NCBI RefSeq assembly: GCF_007570865.1
Contig: NZ_VLPS01000007.1
Coordinates: forward strand, 264,208-328,207
DNA: 64,000 bases
Direction of reading: 5' to 3'
Origin: Atlantibacter subterraneus
GTDB lineage: Bacteria > Pseudomonadota > Gammaproteobacteria > Enterobacterales > Enterobacteriaceae
Position 1 is the stretch's first letter, and each line of letters starts with the position of its first letter. The notes under the pieces are model-generated. The model had not been told where the DNA came from. It saw nothing but the letters and a program-made list of their open reading frames with translations, and ran no database searches. Positions 53,391 to 63,194 of this stretch are shown piece after piece. A program made the translations under genes and the position numbers.

Positions 53391-54670
53391 TCCACTGGGA
53401 TAGTCACTATCGCAAAGTGCTGGTGGCGTTCAGCGGCGGGCTGGACTCCACCGTGCTGCTGCACCAGCTGGCGGATCTGCGCCAACAGCATGATGTCCAA
53501 CTGCGGGCGGTGCATATTCATCACGGTATTAGCGCCTTTGCTGATGAGTGGGTGACGCACTGCCAGGCAATTTGCGAGCGCTGGGCGGTGCCGCTGGAGG
53601 TTATTCGCGTTACGTTGCCAAACGATGGCTCGGGGATTGAGGCCCAGGCCCGTTCCGCGCGCTATGCCGCCTTTGCGCAGATTATCCAGCCGGACGAGGT
53701 GCTGGTCACCGCACAACATCTCGACGATCAGTGCGAAACGGTGCTGCTGGCCCTCAAGCGCGGCAGCGGGCCTGCAGGCCTGGCGGCGATGCCAGAAACC
53801 CTGCCGTTCGGTGATAACGTCCTGGTTCGCCCACTTTTAAATACGTCTCGTGAAGCGCTTGAAGCCTATGCCCACGCGCACCAGCTGGAGTGGATCGATG
53901 ACGACAGTAATCAGGACGATCGCTACGATCGTAACTTCCTGCGCCTGCGCATTTTGCCGCTGCTTCAGGCCCGCTGGCCGCACTTTGCCCGCAGCGTAGC
54001 CCGCAGCGCGGCGCTGTGCGGCGAACAGGAAGCGCTGCTTGATGAGCTGTTAGCCGATGAACTGGCGTCGCTGATGACGCCGGAAGGCAGCCTGACGATT
54101 GCGCCTTTGCAGGAAGTGAGCCAAATCCGCCGCAATGCGCTACTGCGCCGCTGGCTCACTCAACTGGATGCGCCGCCGCCGTCGCGCGCCATGCTGGAGC
54201 GGATCTGGCAGGAAGTGGCGTTAAGCCGGGAGGATGCCGCGCCGCGCCTGCAAATCGGTGCGCATGACGTGCGGCGCTATCAGGGGCAGCTGTGGTGGAT
54301 CACACGCCAGGCCGCGCCGGGAAAACAGGTGCTTGCCTGGCTACCGCCCTATGCGCCATTAAAGCTCCCACTCGAATTAGGGATATTACGCGTGGCGCAG
54401 ACAGGCTATGCTGTCCGGGCTCCAGAGCAGGATGAACAGGTTTCGGTGCGCTTTCATGCGCCAGGCAACTGGCAGATCGTCGGACGCGAGCGCAGCCGAA
54501 GCCTTAAGAAACTGTGGCAGGAGCTGTCCGTGCCGCCCTGGCGACGGGATACCACGCCGCTGCTGTTTTACGGTGAGCAATTAATTGCCGCTCCAGGCAT
54601 CTTCGTTACGCGTCAGGGGCAGGCTCAGGATCATGCATGCTGGCATATCGACTGGCAGAAAGGAGAATAA
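53387..54670 (+). CDS. tilS: tRNA(Ile)-lysidine synthase TilS
   Basis: Adds lysine to C34 of tRNA(Ile) with anticodon CAU, so that it reads AUA; essential. 427 residues (E. coli 432). The N-terminal ATP pyrophosphatase loop is [14 protein letters not shown], with HIHHGIS following and [20 protein letters not shown] in the core; TilS substrate-binding and C-terminal domains occupy the rest. N- and C-terminal thirds are less conserved than the core. The start ATG overlaps the yaeR stop; the cytochrome gene starts two bases after the tilS stop. Confidence 0.96.
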   Translation: MIHWDSHYRKVLVAFSGGLDSTVLLHQLADLRQQHDVQLRAVHIHHGISAFADEWVTHCQAICERWAVPLEVIRVTLPNDGSGIEAQARSARYAAFAQIIQPDEVLVTAQHLDDQCETVLLALKRGSGPAGLAAMPETLPFGDNVLVRPLLNTSREALEAYAHAHQLEWIDDDSNQDDRYDRNFLRLRILPLLQARWPHFARSVARSAALCGEQEALLDELLADELASLMTPEGSLTIAPLQEVSQIRRNALLRRWLTQLDAPPPSRAMLERIWQEVALSREDAAPRLQIGAHDVRRYQGQLWWITRQAAPGKQVLAWLPPYAPLKLPLELGILRVAQTGYAVRAPEQDEQVSVRFHAPGNWQIVGRERSRSLKKLWQELSVPPWRRDTTPLLFYGEQLIAAPGIFVTRQGQAQDHACWHIDWQKGE

Positions 54671-54672
54671 CA

Positions 54673-54987
54673 ATGACGATGCGTAGTGCGGTTTTAGTGG
54701 GCTTACTGGCCTGTAGCCTGCCGGTTTTAGCCAAAGGTGACCCGAAAGCGGGCGAGCAAAAAGCGATGATGTGCGTTTCCTGCCATGGCGCGACGGGCAA
54801 TGTCTCGGTCCCGCTGTATCCGAACCTGGCGGGGCAACATGAGGAGTATCTGGCACACTCCCTGCACGCGTATAAAAAAGGCGAGCGCAGCGGCGGCCAG
54901 GCGGAAGTGATGAAAGCCTATGTCAGCGGGTTATCCGATGAAGATATCGATAACCTGGCGGCGTACTACGCCAGCCAGAAGCCATAA
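54673..54987 (+). CDS. Small periplasmic c-type cytochrome
   Basis: 104 residues. A signal peptide (hydrophobic [14 protein letters not shown]) ends near residue 20; the mature part is about 84 residues with one haem c motif CVSCH near residue 35, the [10 protein letters not shown] helix, and a C-terminal helix [15 protein letters not shown] typical of class I cytochromes c of the c4/c5/c553 type. The methionine in EVMKAY is the likely sixth iron ligand. An AGGAG ribosome site lies inside the end of tilS, and only two bases separate the genes, so it is probably cotranslated. No such gene is at this place in E. coli K-12. Partner and role are unknown. Confidence 0.9.
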   Translation: MTMRSAVLVGLLACSLPVLAKGDPKAGEQKAMMCVSCHGATGNVSVPLYPNLAGQHEEYLAHSLHAYKKGERSGGQAEVMKAYVSGLSDEDIDNLAAYYASQKP

Positions 54988-55020
54988 AAAAAGGGCAGCC
55001 ATCCGGCTGCCCTCGTTGTT
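54985..55020. terminator. Bidirectional terminator between cytochrome c and rof
   Basis: GGGCAGCC and GGCTGCCC form an eight-pair stem, with A-rich sequence on the left (T run for the minus strand) and CGTTGTTTT on the right. It can serve both convergent genes. Confidence 0.8.
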
Positions 55021-55031
55021 TTGGTTGTTCG

Positions 55032-55292
55032 CTAGCCTTCGCTAACCACCACGGTACCAATTTCCGGATGGCTGAAGCTGGCGATTTTGTCGAGACGAAC
55101 TTCGCGTGAGGTGCCGGCTTCATCGATGATCAAATATTCGACGTTTTTACGAGAAACCAGATCGTTGGCTTGCGCCTTCAGTACTTCCCCACTCTTCAAT
55201 TCCAGCGTTAATACCAGGTGATGCTGGCAGGCGAGTTCGAGATTGTCATAGTCATCACAATTGATGGGTTGATAAGTTTCATTCATTGACAT
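55032..55292 (-). CDS. rof: Rho-binding antiterminator Rof
   Basis: 86 residues, as in E. coli. Rof binds Rho and inhibits Rho-dependent termination; the fold is Sm-like. It begins [17 protein letters not shown] and contains the conserved [17 protein letters not shown] and [10 protein letters not shown] segments. The start overlaps the end of yaeP by 14 bases, so the two form a tight pair. A second in-frame ATG two codons later is possible. Confidence 0.95.
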   Translation of the reverse strand: MSMNETYQPINCDDYDNLELACQHHLVLTLELKSGEVLKAQANDLVSRKNVEYLIIDEAGTSREVRLDKIASFSHPEIGTVVVSEG

Positions 55293-55479
55293 AATCGCTC
55301 ACCAGTAAGTTCGCGGCGGCATAGGCCGCCTTTTCCCGGACCGACTCAGAAAGGGCTTCATCTGAGGCCATTTCATTCAATACTTTCAATACGCAACCCA
55401 GCGCGTCGGGGACGTACCCCAGGTCGCCGCTGGCGATCTCGGCGTATCGCTTGCGTATTAACTCACAATACTTTTCCAC
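55279..55479 (-). CDS. yaeP: UPF0253 family protein YaeP, function unknown
   Basis: 66 residues from GTG 55479, equal to E. coli. AGGAGG lies just upstream and decides the start; the frame is open further but without conserved sequence. Small, soluble, mostly helical by composition, reading [18 protein letters not shown] at the N-terminus. Always next to rof in enterics, so a role near Rho control is a guess by association only. Confidence 0.92.
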   Translation of the reverse strand: MEKYCELIRKRYAEIASGDLGYVPDALGCVLKVLNEMASDEALSESVREKAAYAAANLLVSDYVNE

Positions 55480-55565
55480 ATGCCCTCCTGTCAGAGTCCT
55501 GACTACAGACTGAATCGTGGGATGCAAGTCTAAGCCTACGAATATTAACTCTGTTTAGCAAGGTG

Positions 55566-55595
55566 ACTATACCATACTCGCTCTGGCGGCATTAA
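55566..55595 (-). promoter_or_regulatory. Possible yaeP-rof promoter
   Basis: On the minus strand TTAATG and TATAGT are 18 bases apart, with TGG before the -10 hexamer. The start point would lie about 80 bases before yaeP. Motif evidence only. Confidence 0.4.
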
Positions 55596-55692
55596 CAGTC
55601 ATAGCAGGGAATTCTGTTCGAAGCGGCGGGTGAGGCAGGCGCGGGCGCGCTAATTTCGCTACAATAGCCGCCGATTGTCTTTCGGGGGACCT

Positions 55693-56238
55693 ATGGCTTT
55701 AAAAGCAACGATTTATAAAGCAACCGTGAATGTTGCCGACATGGACAGAAACCAGTTTCTGGACGCCAACCTGACGCTGGCGCGCCATCCGTCGGAAACC
55801 GAAGAGCGTTTGATGCTGCGCCTGCTGGCGTGGATCAAATACGCCGACGAGCGGCTACAGTTTACCCGTGGGCTCAGCGCGGAAGAGGAGCCGGAACTGT
55901 GGCTGCGCAACGACTATCTGGGCATTGATTTGTGGATCGAGCTCGGCCTGCCGGATGAGCGCCGCCTGAAGAAAGCCTGTAGCCAGGCGGCCCAGGTGGC
56001 GCTGTTTACCTACAACAGCCGGGCAGCTGACATCTGGCGGCAGCAGAACCAGAGTAAGTTTCGCACTTACGATAATCTGACCATCTGGTATCTGGATGAC
56101 GCGCAGCTGGCGAAGCTGAGCGCCCTGGCGTCGCGCAGCATGGTGATACAGGCCACGCTACAGGATGGGCTGATCTGGCTGTCGGAAGGTGAGAATAATC
56201 TGGAAATTACCCTGGATAACTGGCATCAGTCCGAATGA
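55693..56238 (+). CDS. yaeQ: YaeQ family protein
   Basis: 181 residues from ATG 55693, equal to E. coli. The family has a PD-(D/E)XK nuclease-like fold by structure, and multicopy yaeQ was reported to compensate for loss of the elongation factor RfaH; the real function is unsettled. Conserved blocks are [35 protein letters not shown] and [17 protein letters not shown]. An in-frame ATG six codons earlier is less favoured. Stop overlaps the arfB start by four bases. Confidence 0.93.
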   Translation: MALKATIYKATVNVADMDRNQFLDANLTLARHPSETEERLMLRLLAWIKYADERLQFTRGLSAEEEPELWLRNDYLGIDLWIELGLPDERRLKKACSQAAQVALFTYNSRAADIWRQQNQSKFRTYDNLTIWYLDDAQLAKLSALASRSMVIQATLQDGLIWLSEGENNLEITLDNWHQSE

Positions 56239-56657
56239 TTGTTTTTTCGCGTACCGTTTCTATACCCGATGATGAAGTGACCTTCAGCGCTATACGCGCC
56301 CAGGGCGCAGGCGGGCAGCATGTGAATAAGGCCTCGACGGCGATCCATTTGCGCTTCGATATTGCCGCTTCCAGCCTGCCGGAAAGTTATAAAATGCGTC
56401 TGCTGGCGGCCAGCCACCATTTAATTACCGCGGAAGGGATCGTCATCATCAAAGCGCAGGAGTACCGCAGCCAGGAAATGAATCGCGAAGCGGCGCTTGC
56501 TCGCTTTATTGCACTGGTACGGGAACTTACTGCTGAACAAAAGCATCGAAAAGCAACAAGACCCACACGTGCGTCAAAAGAGAGACGCCTGACGTCGAAA
56601 GCGCAAAAATCTACCACCAAAGCGCTACGCGCCAAAATCCGCCGCACGTCAGACTAA
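56235..56657 (+). CDS. arfB: Alternative ribosome-rescue factor ArfB (peptidyl-tRNA hydrolase)
   Basis: Frees ribosomes stalled on mRNAs without stop codons. 140 residues, equal to E. coli ArfB/YaeJ. The catalytic GGQ is in [14 protein letters not shown] near residue 27, and the basic C-terminal tail ([20 protein letters not shown]) enters the mRNA channel. Release-factor recognition domains are absent, as expected. Translationally coupled to yaeQ. Confidence 0.96.
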   Translation: MIVFSRTVSIPDDEVTFSAIRAQGAGGQHVNKASTAIHLRFDIAASSLPESYKMRLLAASHHLITAEGIVIIKAQEYRSQEMNREAALARFIALVRELTAEQKHRKATRPTRASKERRLTSKAQKSTTKALRAKIRRTSD

Positions 56658-56672
56658 CTGAGGCAAAGAACA

Positions 56673-57389
56673 ATGAAAATCAGGGATATGATGTCAAAAA
56701 GTCCACTTATCTCCGCTGCCATCGCCTGCGGGGTATTTTTACTGATTGGCTGTAATAACCGCAGCGAGAGCCAGCCACTACAGGCCGTCCAGCCGCTGGA
56801 AGCCAAAGCGATGCAGCAAAGCTTTCGCGGCCTGCTGCCCTGCGCCGACTGCGAAGGCATCGACACGTCACTGTTTCTGGAGAAAGACGGTACCTGGGTG
56901 ATGAACCAGCGTTATCAGGGCGCGCCGCAGCCGACCCAGTTTGCATCGTGGGGGAAATGGGCGCGGACCGCTGACAGGCTGGTGCTCACCGATACCGACG
57001 GTGAAAAGCTCTATTTTCGCGTGAAGGGTGAAAATCTCGAGATGCTCGACCGCGAGGGCAATCCCATTGAGTCGCAGTTGAACTACACCCTTAAGCCCTC
57101 TACCGCCGCGCTGCCCGCCACGCCAATGGCGATGAAAGGCATGTATTTCTATATGGCCGATGCGGCGGTGTTCACCGACTGTGTCACCGGTAAACGCTTC
57201 CCGGTAGTGAACAACGCGCAGCTGGAGCGGGGATTTGCTGCCGCGCAGCAAGGGGAAATGAAACCGGTATTGCTGCATATCGAAGCGCATTTCGTGTTGC
57301 AGGCGAATCCGGATAGCGGGGCAATGCAGAAAACGCTGGTGGCGGATAACGCTGGCGCGTTCAAGCCTGGTGCGGATTGCGATGAGTAA
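56673..57389 (+). CDS. nlpE: Envelope stress lipoprotein NlpE (CutF)
   Basis: Outer-membrane lipoprotein that signals surface contact and lipoprotein-export problems to CpxA. 238 residues; the lipobox LLIGC puts the lipidated cysteine at residue 27 with this start. ATGs at 56688 and 56691, the latter with AGGGA six bases upstream, would give Cys at 22 or 21, closer to E. coli; the mature protein is the same. The CADC motif is present in the N-terminal domain, and a C-terminal cysteine pair (FTDC, ADC) fits the known disulfide. yaeF, next in E. coli, is missing. Confidence 0.94.
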   Translation: MKIRDMMSKSPLISAAIACGVFLLIGCNNRSESQPLQAVQPLEAKAMQQSFRGLLPCADCEGIDTSLFLEKDGTWVMNQRYQGAPQPTQFASWGKWARTADRLVLTDTDGEKLYFRVKGENLEMLDREGNPIESQLNYTLKPSTAALPATPMAMKGMYFYMADAAVFTDCVTGKRFPVVNNAQLERGFAAAQQGEMKPVLLHIEAHFVLQANPDSGAMQKTLVADNAGAFKPGADCDE

Positions 57390-57396
57390 TCGCCGC

Positions 57397-57429
57397 TAAA
57401 AAAACGCCCTGCGGGTGCAGGGCGTCAGG
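57397..57429. terminator. Terminator between nlpE and proS
   Basis: ACGCCCTGC and GCAGGGCGT pair around a three-base loop between the convergent stops; a run of A at the left gives a T run for the minus strand (proS), with a weaker T run for the plus strand. Confidence 0.8.
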
Positions 57430-57430
57430 T

Positions 57431-59149
57431 TTACTTCTTAATCTGGCTGACCAGGTAATCCACAATCTCACCGGTCTTGATCATTTTCTTCTCGCCTTCA
57501 CGACGATACTTATATTCGATCTCGTCGCTGTCGAGGTTGCGGTCGCCAATCACCACGGTGTGCGGGATACCGATCAGCTCCATATCCGCAAACATCACGC
57601 CCGGGCGCTCTTTACGATCGTCCATCAGCACGTCGATACCGTGCGCGCGCAGCTCGCTATAGAGTTTCTCGGCCAGTTCCTGAACGCGGAAAGATTTGTG
57701 CATGTTCATCGGCAGGATCGCTACCTGGAACGGCGCGATGGCGTCCGGCCATACGATGCCGCGCTCGTCGTGGTGCTGTTCAATCGCAGCAGCCACTACG
57801 CGGGTTACCCCGATGCCGTAGCAGCCCATGGTCAGCGTCTGGTTGCGGCCATCTTCGCCCTGAACGGAGGCTTTCAGCGCTTCAGAATATTTGGTGCCTA
57901 ACTGGAAAATATGGCCCACTTCGATACCGCGCTTGATCAGCAGCGTACCCTGGCCGTCCGGGCTCGGATCGCCTGCCACCACGTTGCGGATATCCGCCAC
58001 TTCCGGCGTAGCCACATCGCGATCCCAGTTGATGCCGAAGTAGTGTTTGCCATCGATATTGGCACCCGCAGCGAAATCGCTCATCGCAGCCACGGAACGG
58101 TCGATAACCACCGGGATCGGCATATTCACCGGGCCGAGTGAGCCAGGACCTGCATTGACCACCGCGCGGATTTCCGCTTCGGTTGCGAACGTCAGCGGGC
58201 TTGCTACCTGGGCCAGCTTCTCTGCTTTAACTTCATTCAGCTCATGGTCGCCACGCACTAACAGCGCCACCAGCGGATAAGCGCTGCCTTCAACGGATTT
58301 CACCAGCAGGGTTTTCACCGTTTTCTCGATCGGCAGGTTATGTTGCTCAACCAGCTCGGCGATGGTTTTCGCGTTCGGCGTATCGACCAGATGCATTTCC
58401 TGGGTCGCTGGCGCGCGCGGCGCTTTCGGCGCAACGGCTTCAGCCAGTTCGATATTGGCGGCGTAATCGGAAGTGTCAGAGAAAATGATGTCATCTTCGC
58501 CGCTCTGTGCCAGCACCTGGAACTCGTGCGAGGCGCTGCCGCCGATGGAGCCGGTATCCGCCTGAACCGGACGGAAATCCAGCCCCATACGGGTAAAGAT
58601 TTTGCTGTACGCCTCGTACATGGCGTCATAAGTCGCCTGCAGGGATTCCTGAGAGGTATGGAAAGAGTAAGCGTCTTTCATGATAAATTCGCGCGAACGC
58701 ATTACGCCGAAACGCGGACGAACTTCATCACGGAATTTGGTCTGGATCTGGAAGAAGTTGAGCGGCAGCTGTTTATACGAGCTCAGTTCGTTACGGATCA
58801 GATCGGTGATGACTTCTTCATGCGTCGGGCCAAGGACGAACGGACGGTCCCCGCGGTCGACTAAACGTAATAATTCCGGGCCGTACTGCTCCCAACGCCC
58901 GCTCTCTTCCCACAGGTCTGCTGGCTGAACCACTGGCATCAACACCTCGATAGCACCGGCGTTATTCATCTCTTCACGCACGATGTTTTCGACTTTTTTC
59001 AGGACGCGCAGGCCAGTCGGCAGCCAGGTATATAACCCGGAGGCGAGCTTGCGGATCATCCCGGCGCGCAGCATCAGCTGATGGCTGATAACCTCGGCGT
59101 CGGCGGGTGTCTCCTTCAGAGTGGAGAGCATATATTGGCTAGTACGCAT
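57431..59149 (-). CDS. proS: Prolyl-tRNA synthetase (bacterial type)
   Basis: Class II synthetase. 572 residues from ATG 59149, equal to E. coli; an earlier ATG would add twelve residues. Motif 1 lies near residue 60, motif 2 is in the [20 protein letters not shown] region, motif 3 is [17 protein letters not shown]. The INS editing domain that clears Ala-tRNA(Pro) is inserted between motifs 2 and 3 (about 225-400), and the anticodon domain ends the protein. Single gene downstream of rcsF-trmO. Confidence 0.98.
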   Translation of the reverse strand: MRTSQYMLSTLKETPADAEVISHQLMLRAGMIRKLASGLYTWLPTGLRVLKKVENIVREEMNNAGAIEVLMPVVQPADLWEESGRWEQYGPELLRLVDRGDRPFVLGPTHEEVITDLIRNELSSYKQLPLNFFQIQTKFRDEVRPRFGVMRSREFIMKDAYSFHTSQESLQATYDAMYEAYSKIFTRMGLDFRPVQADTGSIGGSASHEFQVLAQSGEDDIIFSDTSDYAANIELAEAVAPKAPRAPATQEMHLVDTPNAKTIAELVEQHNLPIEKTVKTLLVKSVEGSAYPLVALLVRGDHELNEVKAEKLAQVASPLTFATEAEIRAVVNAGPGSLGPVNMPIPVVIDRSVAAMSDFAAGANIDGKHYFGINWDRDVATPEVADIRNVVAGDPSPDGQGTLLIKRGIEVGHIFQLGTKYSEALKASVQGEDGRNQTLTMGCYGIGVTRVVAAAIEQHHDERGIVWPDAIAPFQVAILPMNMHKSFRVQELAEKLYSELRAHGIDVLMDDRKERPGVMFADMELIGIPHTVVIGDRNLDSDEIEYKYRREGEKKMIKTGEIVDYLVSQIKK

Positions 59150-59255
59150 TATTACGATTCCATTAGATGGTTCAGATACAGGCAAATGGCCTGACTTAAG
59201 TAAAGTGAATTAGTTTACCAGCGAGGCCGGATTGCCAAAAGAGAAGGGTGCGAAA

Positions 59256-59963
59256 TTAACGCGCTTCGAGTGCAAACACTTCGCAACCCGTATCGGTTAC
59301 GCGCCAGCGCACGTTGAAATCCAGCAGCCAGACGGCGTAGGTTTTACCGGGATCTTCCGTTTTGCGATAGGCCGGACGCGGATCCTGAGCCAGCACTTCA
59401 CGGATAAACTGTTCCAGGCGAGGATAGCGCGCATCAAGTTGGCGGATTCGATATTGCACGTCATCGGTAAAAGAGACCGCCATCGCGGCGTCGGGTGCCT
59501 GTTGGGCGTAGCCTGCACGGGCATCCGGCAGCGCTTCGGCGAACGGCAGATAGGGTTTGATATCAATGACCGGGGTGCCGTCCACCAGATCCAGTCCGCC
59601 TAATTGCAGTATCACCTCATCTTTATGGCAGCGGATCCCTTCCAGCGAAACCAGCGACATACCGACCGGATTAGGGCGGAAAGTGGAACGGGTCGCGAAT
59701 ACGCCCATCCGCGCATTGCCGCCAAGCCGGGGAGGGCGCACGGTAGGATGCCAGCCGCCTTCCATGGTTTGATGAAAAATAAACACTACCCAGATATGGC
59801 TGAACGCTTCCAGACCACGCACCGCGTCAGGGTTGTTGTAAGGGGAGAGAAGATGCAGCTCGCCGCCCCCGCTGGTGACAAGACCAGGCTGGCGGGGGAC
59901 TGCGAATTTTTCTTTATAGGGCGAACGGATAACGCCTATCTGCTCGAGGCAGAACTGACTCAT
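59256..59963 (-). CDS. trmO: tRNA (N6-threonylcarbamoyladenosine37-N6)-methyltransferase TrmO
   Basis: SAM-dependent methylation of t6A37 to m6t6A in tRNA(Thr); the older name is tsaA/yaeB. 235 residues from ATG 59963, equal to E. coli. The core is a small beta barrel with IGVIRSPYKEKFAVPRQPGL at the N-terminus, and GGNARMGVFATRSTFRPNP and LDLVDGTPVIDIKPYLPF as the binding motifs. It overlaps the end of rcsF by four bases (ATGA). Confidence 0.96.
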   Translation of the reverse strand: MSQFCLEQIGVIRSPYKEKFAVPRQPGLVTSGGGELHLLSPYNNPDAVRGLEAFSHIWVVFIFHQTMEGGWHPTVRPPRLGGNARMGVFATRSTFRPNPVGMSLVSLEGIRCHKDEVILQLGGLDLVDGTPVIDIKPYLPFAEALPDARAGYAQQAPDAAMAVSFTDDVQYRIRQLDARYPRLEQFIREVLAQDPRPAYRKTEDPGKTYAVWLLDFNVRWRVTDTGCEVFALEAR

Positions 59964-60364
59964 TTGGCAGAGACTTTTAACGCTGAACCCACGCAAACGG
60001 CCTGGCGGTAGCAACCCGGCGTACCGCTGGTCACTTCACAACTGTGCAGCAATACGGCATTGGCTTTCATTTTTGATGCATTAATTTGCATGCGTTTGCG
60101 TGCGGTTGGGATATTCGGCGGTGAATCCTGATTCGATGCCTGGCATGATTCGCCACTAACTTCACCTAAATCACGGAACGGCTTGCCGACCAGATCTTCC
60201 GCGTTAGTATAAATTCTGACGGGGGCAGGGCGCGGGGCCTGCGGCTTCGCGGGCTCGACTTTTGCCGGGGCTGCCGTGCTTTTGACAGGTTCAACAGGGG
60301 ATCTGCTTATCATTGAACAGCCGCTCACCATGAGTGCCAGCAAACAGATCGGTAAAGCACGCAT
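59960..60364 (-). CDS. rcsF: Rcs stress sensor lipoprotein RcsF
   Basis: Outer-membrane lipoprotein that starts the Rcs phosphorelay when the envelope is damaged; known to be threaded through BamA-OmpA/OmpC complexes. 134 residues, equal to E. coli. Lipobox MVSGC with Cys16, then a proline- and alanine-rich linker (residues 23-48) and a C-terminal domain with four cysteines forming two disulfides (GESC, LHSC, PGC, AVC). bamA, its surface gateway, is in this window. Confidence 0.96.
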   Translation of the reverse strand: MRALPICLLALMVSGCSMISRSPVEPVKSTAAPAKVEPAKPQAPRPAPVRIYTNAEDLVGKPFRDLGEVSGESCQASNQDSPPNIPTARKRMQINASKMKANAVLLHSCEVTSGTPGCYRQAVCVGSALKVSAK

Positions 60365-60417
60365 AATTTATCCTCAATCATAATTAAATCGTAGGTTATT
60401 GAATCAGGTGCCTGCAC

Positions 60418-60445
60418 AAATAACAAGACGGGCGTGCGCCCGTCC
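60418..60445 (-). terminator. Terminator after metQ
   Basis: GACGGGC and GCCCGTC pair around a short loop (60427-60444), followed on the minus strand by TTGTTATTT. Ends the metNIQ transcript. Confidence 0.75.
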
Positions 60446-60479
60446 TGAATATTTATGTCGTTCTTATTGAAGAAACGAA

Positions 60480-61295
60480 TTACCAGCCTTTAACCGCGCC
60501 GCCGTTAAAGGTTTTGTTCGCGGCTTCGTTTACTTCATCAGACTGGTAAGCCTGAACGAATTTCTTCACGTTTTCCGCGTCTTTGTTGTCTTCGCGAGTC
60601 ACGATCAGGTTCACGTACGGGGAGTCTTTATCTTCCACGAAGATGCCGTCTTTAGCCGGCGTCAGGTTGATCTGGCTGGCGTAGGTGGTGTTGATAACGG
60701 CCAGGGCAATCTGCGCATCGTCCAGGGAACGCGGCAGCTGCGGTGCTTCCAGCTCAACAATCTTCAGGTTTTTCGGGTTCTCAGTCACGTCCAGTACGGT
60801 CGGCAGCAGGCCCACGCCGTCTTTCAGTTTAATCAGACCCACTTTCTGCAGCAGCAGCAGGGAACGGCCCAGGTTAGTCGGGTCGTTAGGCACTGCGATC
60901 TGTGCGCCTTCCTGCAGCTCATCCAGCGATTTGATTTTTTTGGAGTAGCCGGCAATTGGGTAAACGAAGGTATTGCCAACGGAAACCAGTTTATAACCAC
61001 GGTCTTTGATCTGCTGATCGAGGTACGGTTTGTGCTGGAAGGCGTTAGCGTCGATATCGCCTTTGTTCAGCGCTTCGTTCGGCAGAACGTAATCGTTGAA
61101 GGTCACCAGCTCAACGTCCAGACCGTATTTCTCTTTCGCGACTTTCTGAGCGACTTCAGCCACCTGCTGCTCCGCACCGACAATCACGCCTACTTTAATG
61201 TGGTTAGGATCTTTTTCTTCCTGACCACAGCCAACCAGCGCCAGAGAACCAATCAACGCGCCTACTGCTGCGAAAGTTTTTAATTTGAAAGACAT
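60480..61295 (-). CDS. metQ: Methionine-binding lipoprotein MetQ
   Basis: Substrate-binding part of the MetNIQ importer for L- and D-methionine. 271 residues, equal to E. coli, with lipobox ALVGC and lipidated Cys23. NlpA family; the KVGVIVGAEQQVAE and FNDYVLPNEALNKGDIDANAFQH segments are typical. Last of metN-metI-metQ, 32 bases after metI. Confidence 0.97.
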   Translation of the reverse strand: MSFKLKTFAAVGALIGSLALVGCGQEEKDPNHIKVGVIVGAEQQVAEVAQKVAKEKYGLDVELVTFNDYVLPNEALNKGDIDANAFQHKPYLDQQIKDRGYKLVSVGNTFVYPIAGYSKKIKSLDELQEGAQIAVPNDPTNLGRSLLLLQKVGLIKLKDGVGLLPTVLDVTENPKNLKIVELEAPQLPRSLDDAQIALAVINTTYASQINLTPAKDGIFVEDKDSPYVNLIVTREDNKDAENVKKFVQAYQSDEVNEAANKTFNGGAVKGW

Positions 61296-61327
61296 AGCGA
61301 TTCCTTACTCTTTTGATGTTGTGTTCG

Positions 61328-61981
61328 TTACTTATGCGTGACAGCCCGGACGATACGATCGCCGGAGATTTGAATGAGATACACCAGAACGACCAGTAAT
61401 ACTAATACTGTATTCATCACCGTGGCGTTATAACCGATATAACCGTACTGATAGCCGATCTGTCCCAGACCGCCCGCGCCTACCGCGCCGCCCATGGCGG
61501 AGTAGCCGACCAGGGTAATCAGCGTAATGGTGGCGGCGTTAACCAGACCCGGCAACGCTTCCGGCAACAGTACCTTGCGAACAATCTGCATCGGCGTGGC
61601 ACCCATCGCGCGCGACGCTTCGATCAGCCCCGACGGGATTTCCAGCAGGGCGTTTTCTACCATACGGGCGATAAACGGCGCAGCGCCGACCGTCAGCGGA
61701 ACAATCGCCGCCTGCAGGCCGATAGACGTGCCAACAATGGCGCGGGTAAACGGAATCATCCACACCAGTAAAATAATAAATGGGATGGAGCGGAAGATAT
61801 TCACCAGCGCGGACAGCACGCGATAAACGCTGGCATTCTCATTAATCTGACCCGGACGGGTGACATACAGCAGTACGCCTGCCGGCAGGCCCAGCACAAA
61901 GCCGAAGAAGCCGGAAACGAAGGTCATCGCCAGCGTTTCCCAGACGCCGCGAACCAGCAACCACATCATTGCTTCAGACAT
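61328..61981 (-). CDS. metI: Methionine ABC permease MetI
   Basis: Inner-membrane permease, 217 residues, equal to E. coli, with five membrane helices. The EAA loop that docks with the ATPase is [20 protein letters not shown] near residues 136-155. Overlaps the end of metN by eight bases. Confidence 0.97.
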   Translation of the reverse strand: MSEAMMWLLVRGVWETLAMTFVSGFFGFVLGLPAGVLLYVTRPGQINENASVYRVLSALVNIFRSIPFIILLVWMIPFTRAIVGTSIGLQAAIVPLTVGAAPFIARMVENALLEIPSGLIEASRAMGATPMQIVRKVLLPEALPGLVNAATITLITLVGYSAMGGAVGAGGLGQIGYQYGYIGYNATVMNTVLVLLVVLVYLIQISGDRIVRAVTHK

Positions 61982-63005
61982 AACCCAGAACCTCTACTTT
62001 TACATGATGTTGTTGCAAATACGCGATAGCCGCCTGCGTCTCTTCGGACGTGCCGTGCATTTCAGCCAGCATGATCCCGAACTTCACGCCGCCGGCGTAA
62101 TCCATCTGGGCGCTAATAATGTTGTTATTGACGTTGTAACGACGCGCGGTTTCGGACAGCAGCGGCGCATCCACCGACTGGCCGGTAAACTCCAGACGCA
62201 GCAGCGGCACCGAATCTGCCTGCGCGATAGGCTGCAAACGCTGAGCGTAATCTTCCGGAATATCCAGATGCAGGGTGGACTGAATAAACTGCTGAGCCAG
62301 CGGCGTCTTCGGATGGGAAAACACTTCGCTCACCGTATCCTGCTCAATCAGCTCGCCGTTGCTGATCACGGCGACGCAATCGCAGATGCGCTTCACCACA
62401 TCCATTTCATGCGTAATCAACAGAATGGTTAAACCAAGGCGACGGTTGATGTCTTTCAGCAGTTCGAGGATAGAACGGGTGGTCGCCGGATCCAGCGCGC
62501 TGGTGGCTTCATCGCACAACAATACCTTCGGGTTGCTGGCCAGCGCGCGGGCAATGGCGACACGCTGCTTTTGACCGCCAGACAGGTTAGCCGGATAGAC
62601 ATCGTGCTTCTCAGACAGACCAACCAGATCCAACAGTTCAGTGACGCGGCGCTTAACTTCTTCACGCGGAACGTTATCCAGTTCTAACGGCAGCGCAACG
62701 TTGCCGTAAACGGTACGGGAAGAGAGCAAATTAAAGTGCTGGAAAATCATGCCAATCTGGCGGCGGGCTTTGGTCAATTGCGACTCGGAAAGCGCCGTTA
62801 AATCTTGTCCATCAACCAGAACGCTGCCCTGAGTGGGGCGCTCAAGTAAGTTCACGCAGCGAATCAGCGTACTTTTGCCTGCGCCGGAGGCGCCAATCAC
62901 GCCATAAATTTGCCCGGCGGGAACGTCCAGACTGACGTTATTCAACGCCTGAATGGTGCGGTTCCCTTGCTGGAACACTTTGGTGATATTCGAAAGTTTG
63001 ATCAT
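61974..63005 (-). CDS. metN: Methionine ABC transporter ATP-binding protein MetN
   Basis: 343 residues, equal to E. coli. Walker [10 protein letters not shown], signature LSGGQKQR, Walker [13 protein letters not shown], and a C-terminal ferredoxin-like NIL/C2 domain (about 265-343) that binds methionine and shuts the pump off when the cell is full. First gene of the operon, under a MetJ operator. Confidence 0.97.
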   Translation of the reverse strand: MIKLSNITKVFQQGNRTIQALNNVSLDVPAGQIYGVIGASGAGKSTLIRCVNLLERPTQGSVLVDGQDLTALSESQLTKARRQIGMIFQHFNLLSSRTVYGNVALPLELDNVPREEVKRRVTELLDLVGLSEKHDVYPANLSGGQKQRVAIARALASNPKVLLCDEATSALDPATTRSILELLKDINRRLGLTILLITHEMDVVKRICDCVAVISNGELIEQDTVSEVFSHPKTPLAQQFIQSTLHLDIPEDYAQRLQPIAQADSVPLLRLEFTGQSVDAPLLSETARRYNVNNNIISAQMDYAGGVKFGIMLAEMHGTSEETQAAIAYLQQHHVKVEVLGYV

Positions 63006-63081
63006 TAGCTATTTATTATCGTATGAGAGTGAGCCGTGGCATTTTGTCTTGCCAGATACGGCGGATGACCGTACATGAAAT

Positions 63082-63113
63082 GGATGTTAAGGCATCCAGA
63101 CGTCTAAATCAAT
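63082..63113 (-). promoter_or_regulatory. MetJ operator of metNIQ
   Basis: A perfect met box AGACGTCT at 63098-63105 is flanked by weaker eight-base boxes on either side (GGCATCC side and AAATCAAT). MetJ with SAM binds tandem boxes of this kind. It is about 90 bases before metN and also upstream of gmhB. Confidence 0.8.
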
Positions 63114-63194
63114 CTGCTGTGCATGATGAGTTGTTTCTCACAGAAAGAAACATGCGATACTACGCGCATTACTTTATATGCAGGAGTTCTACCG

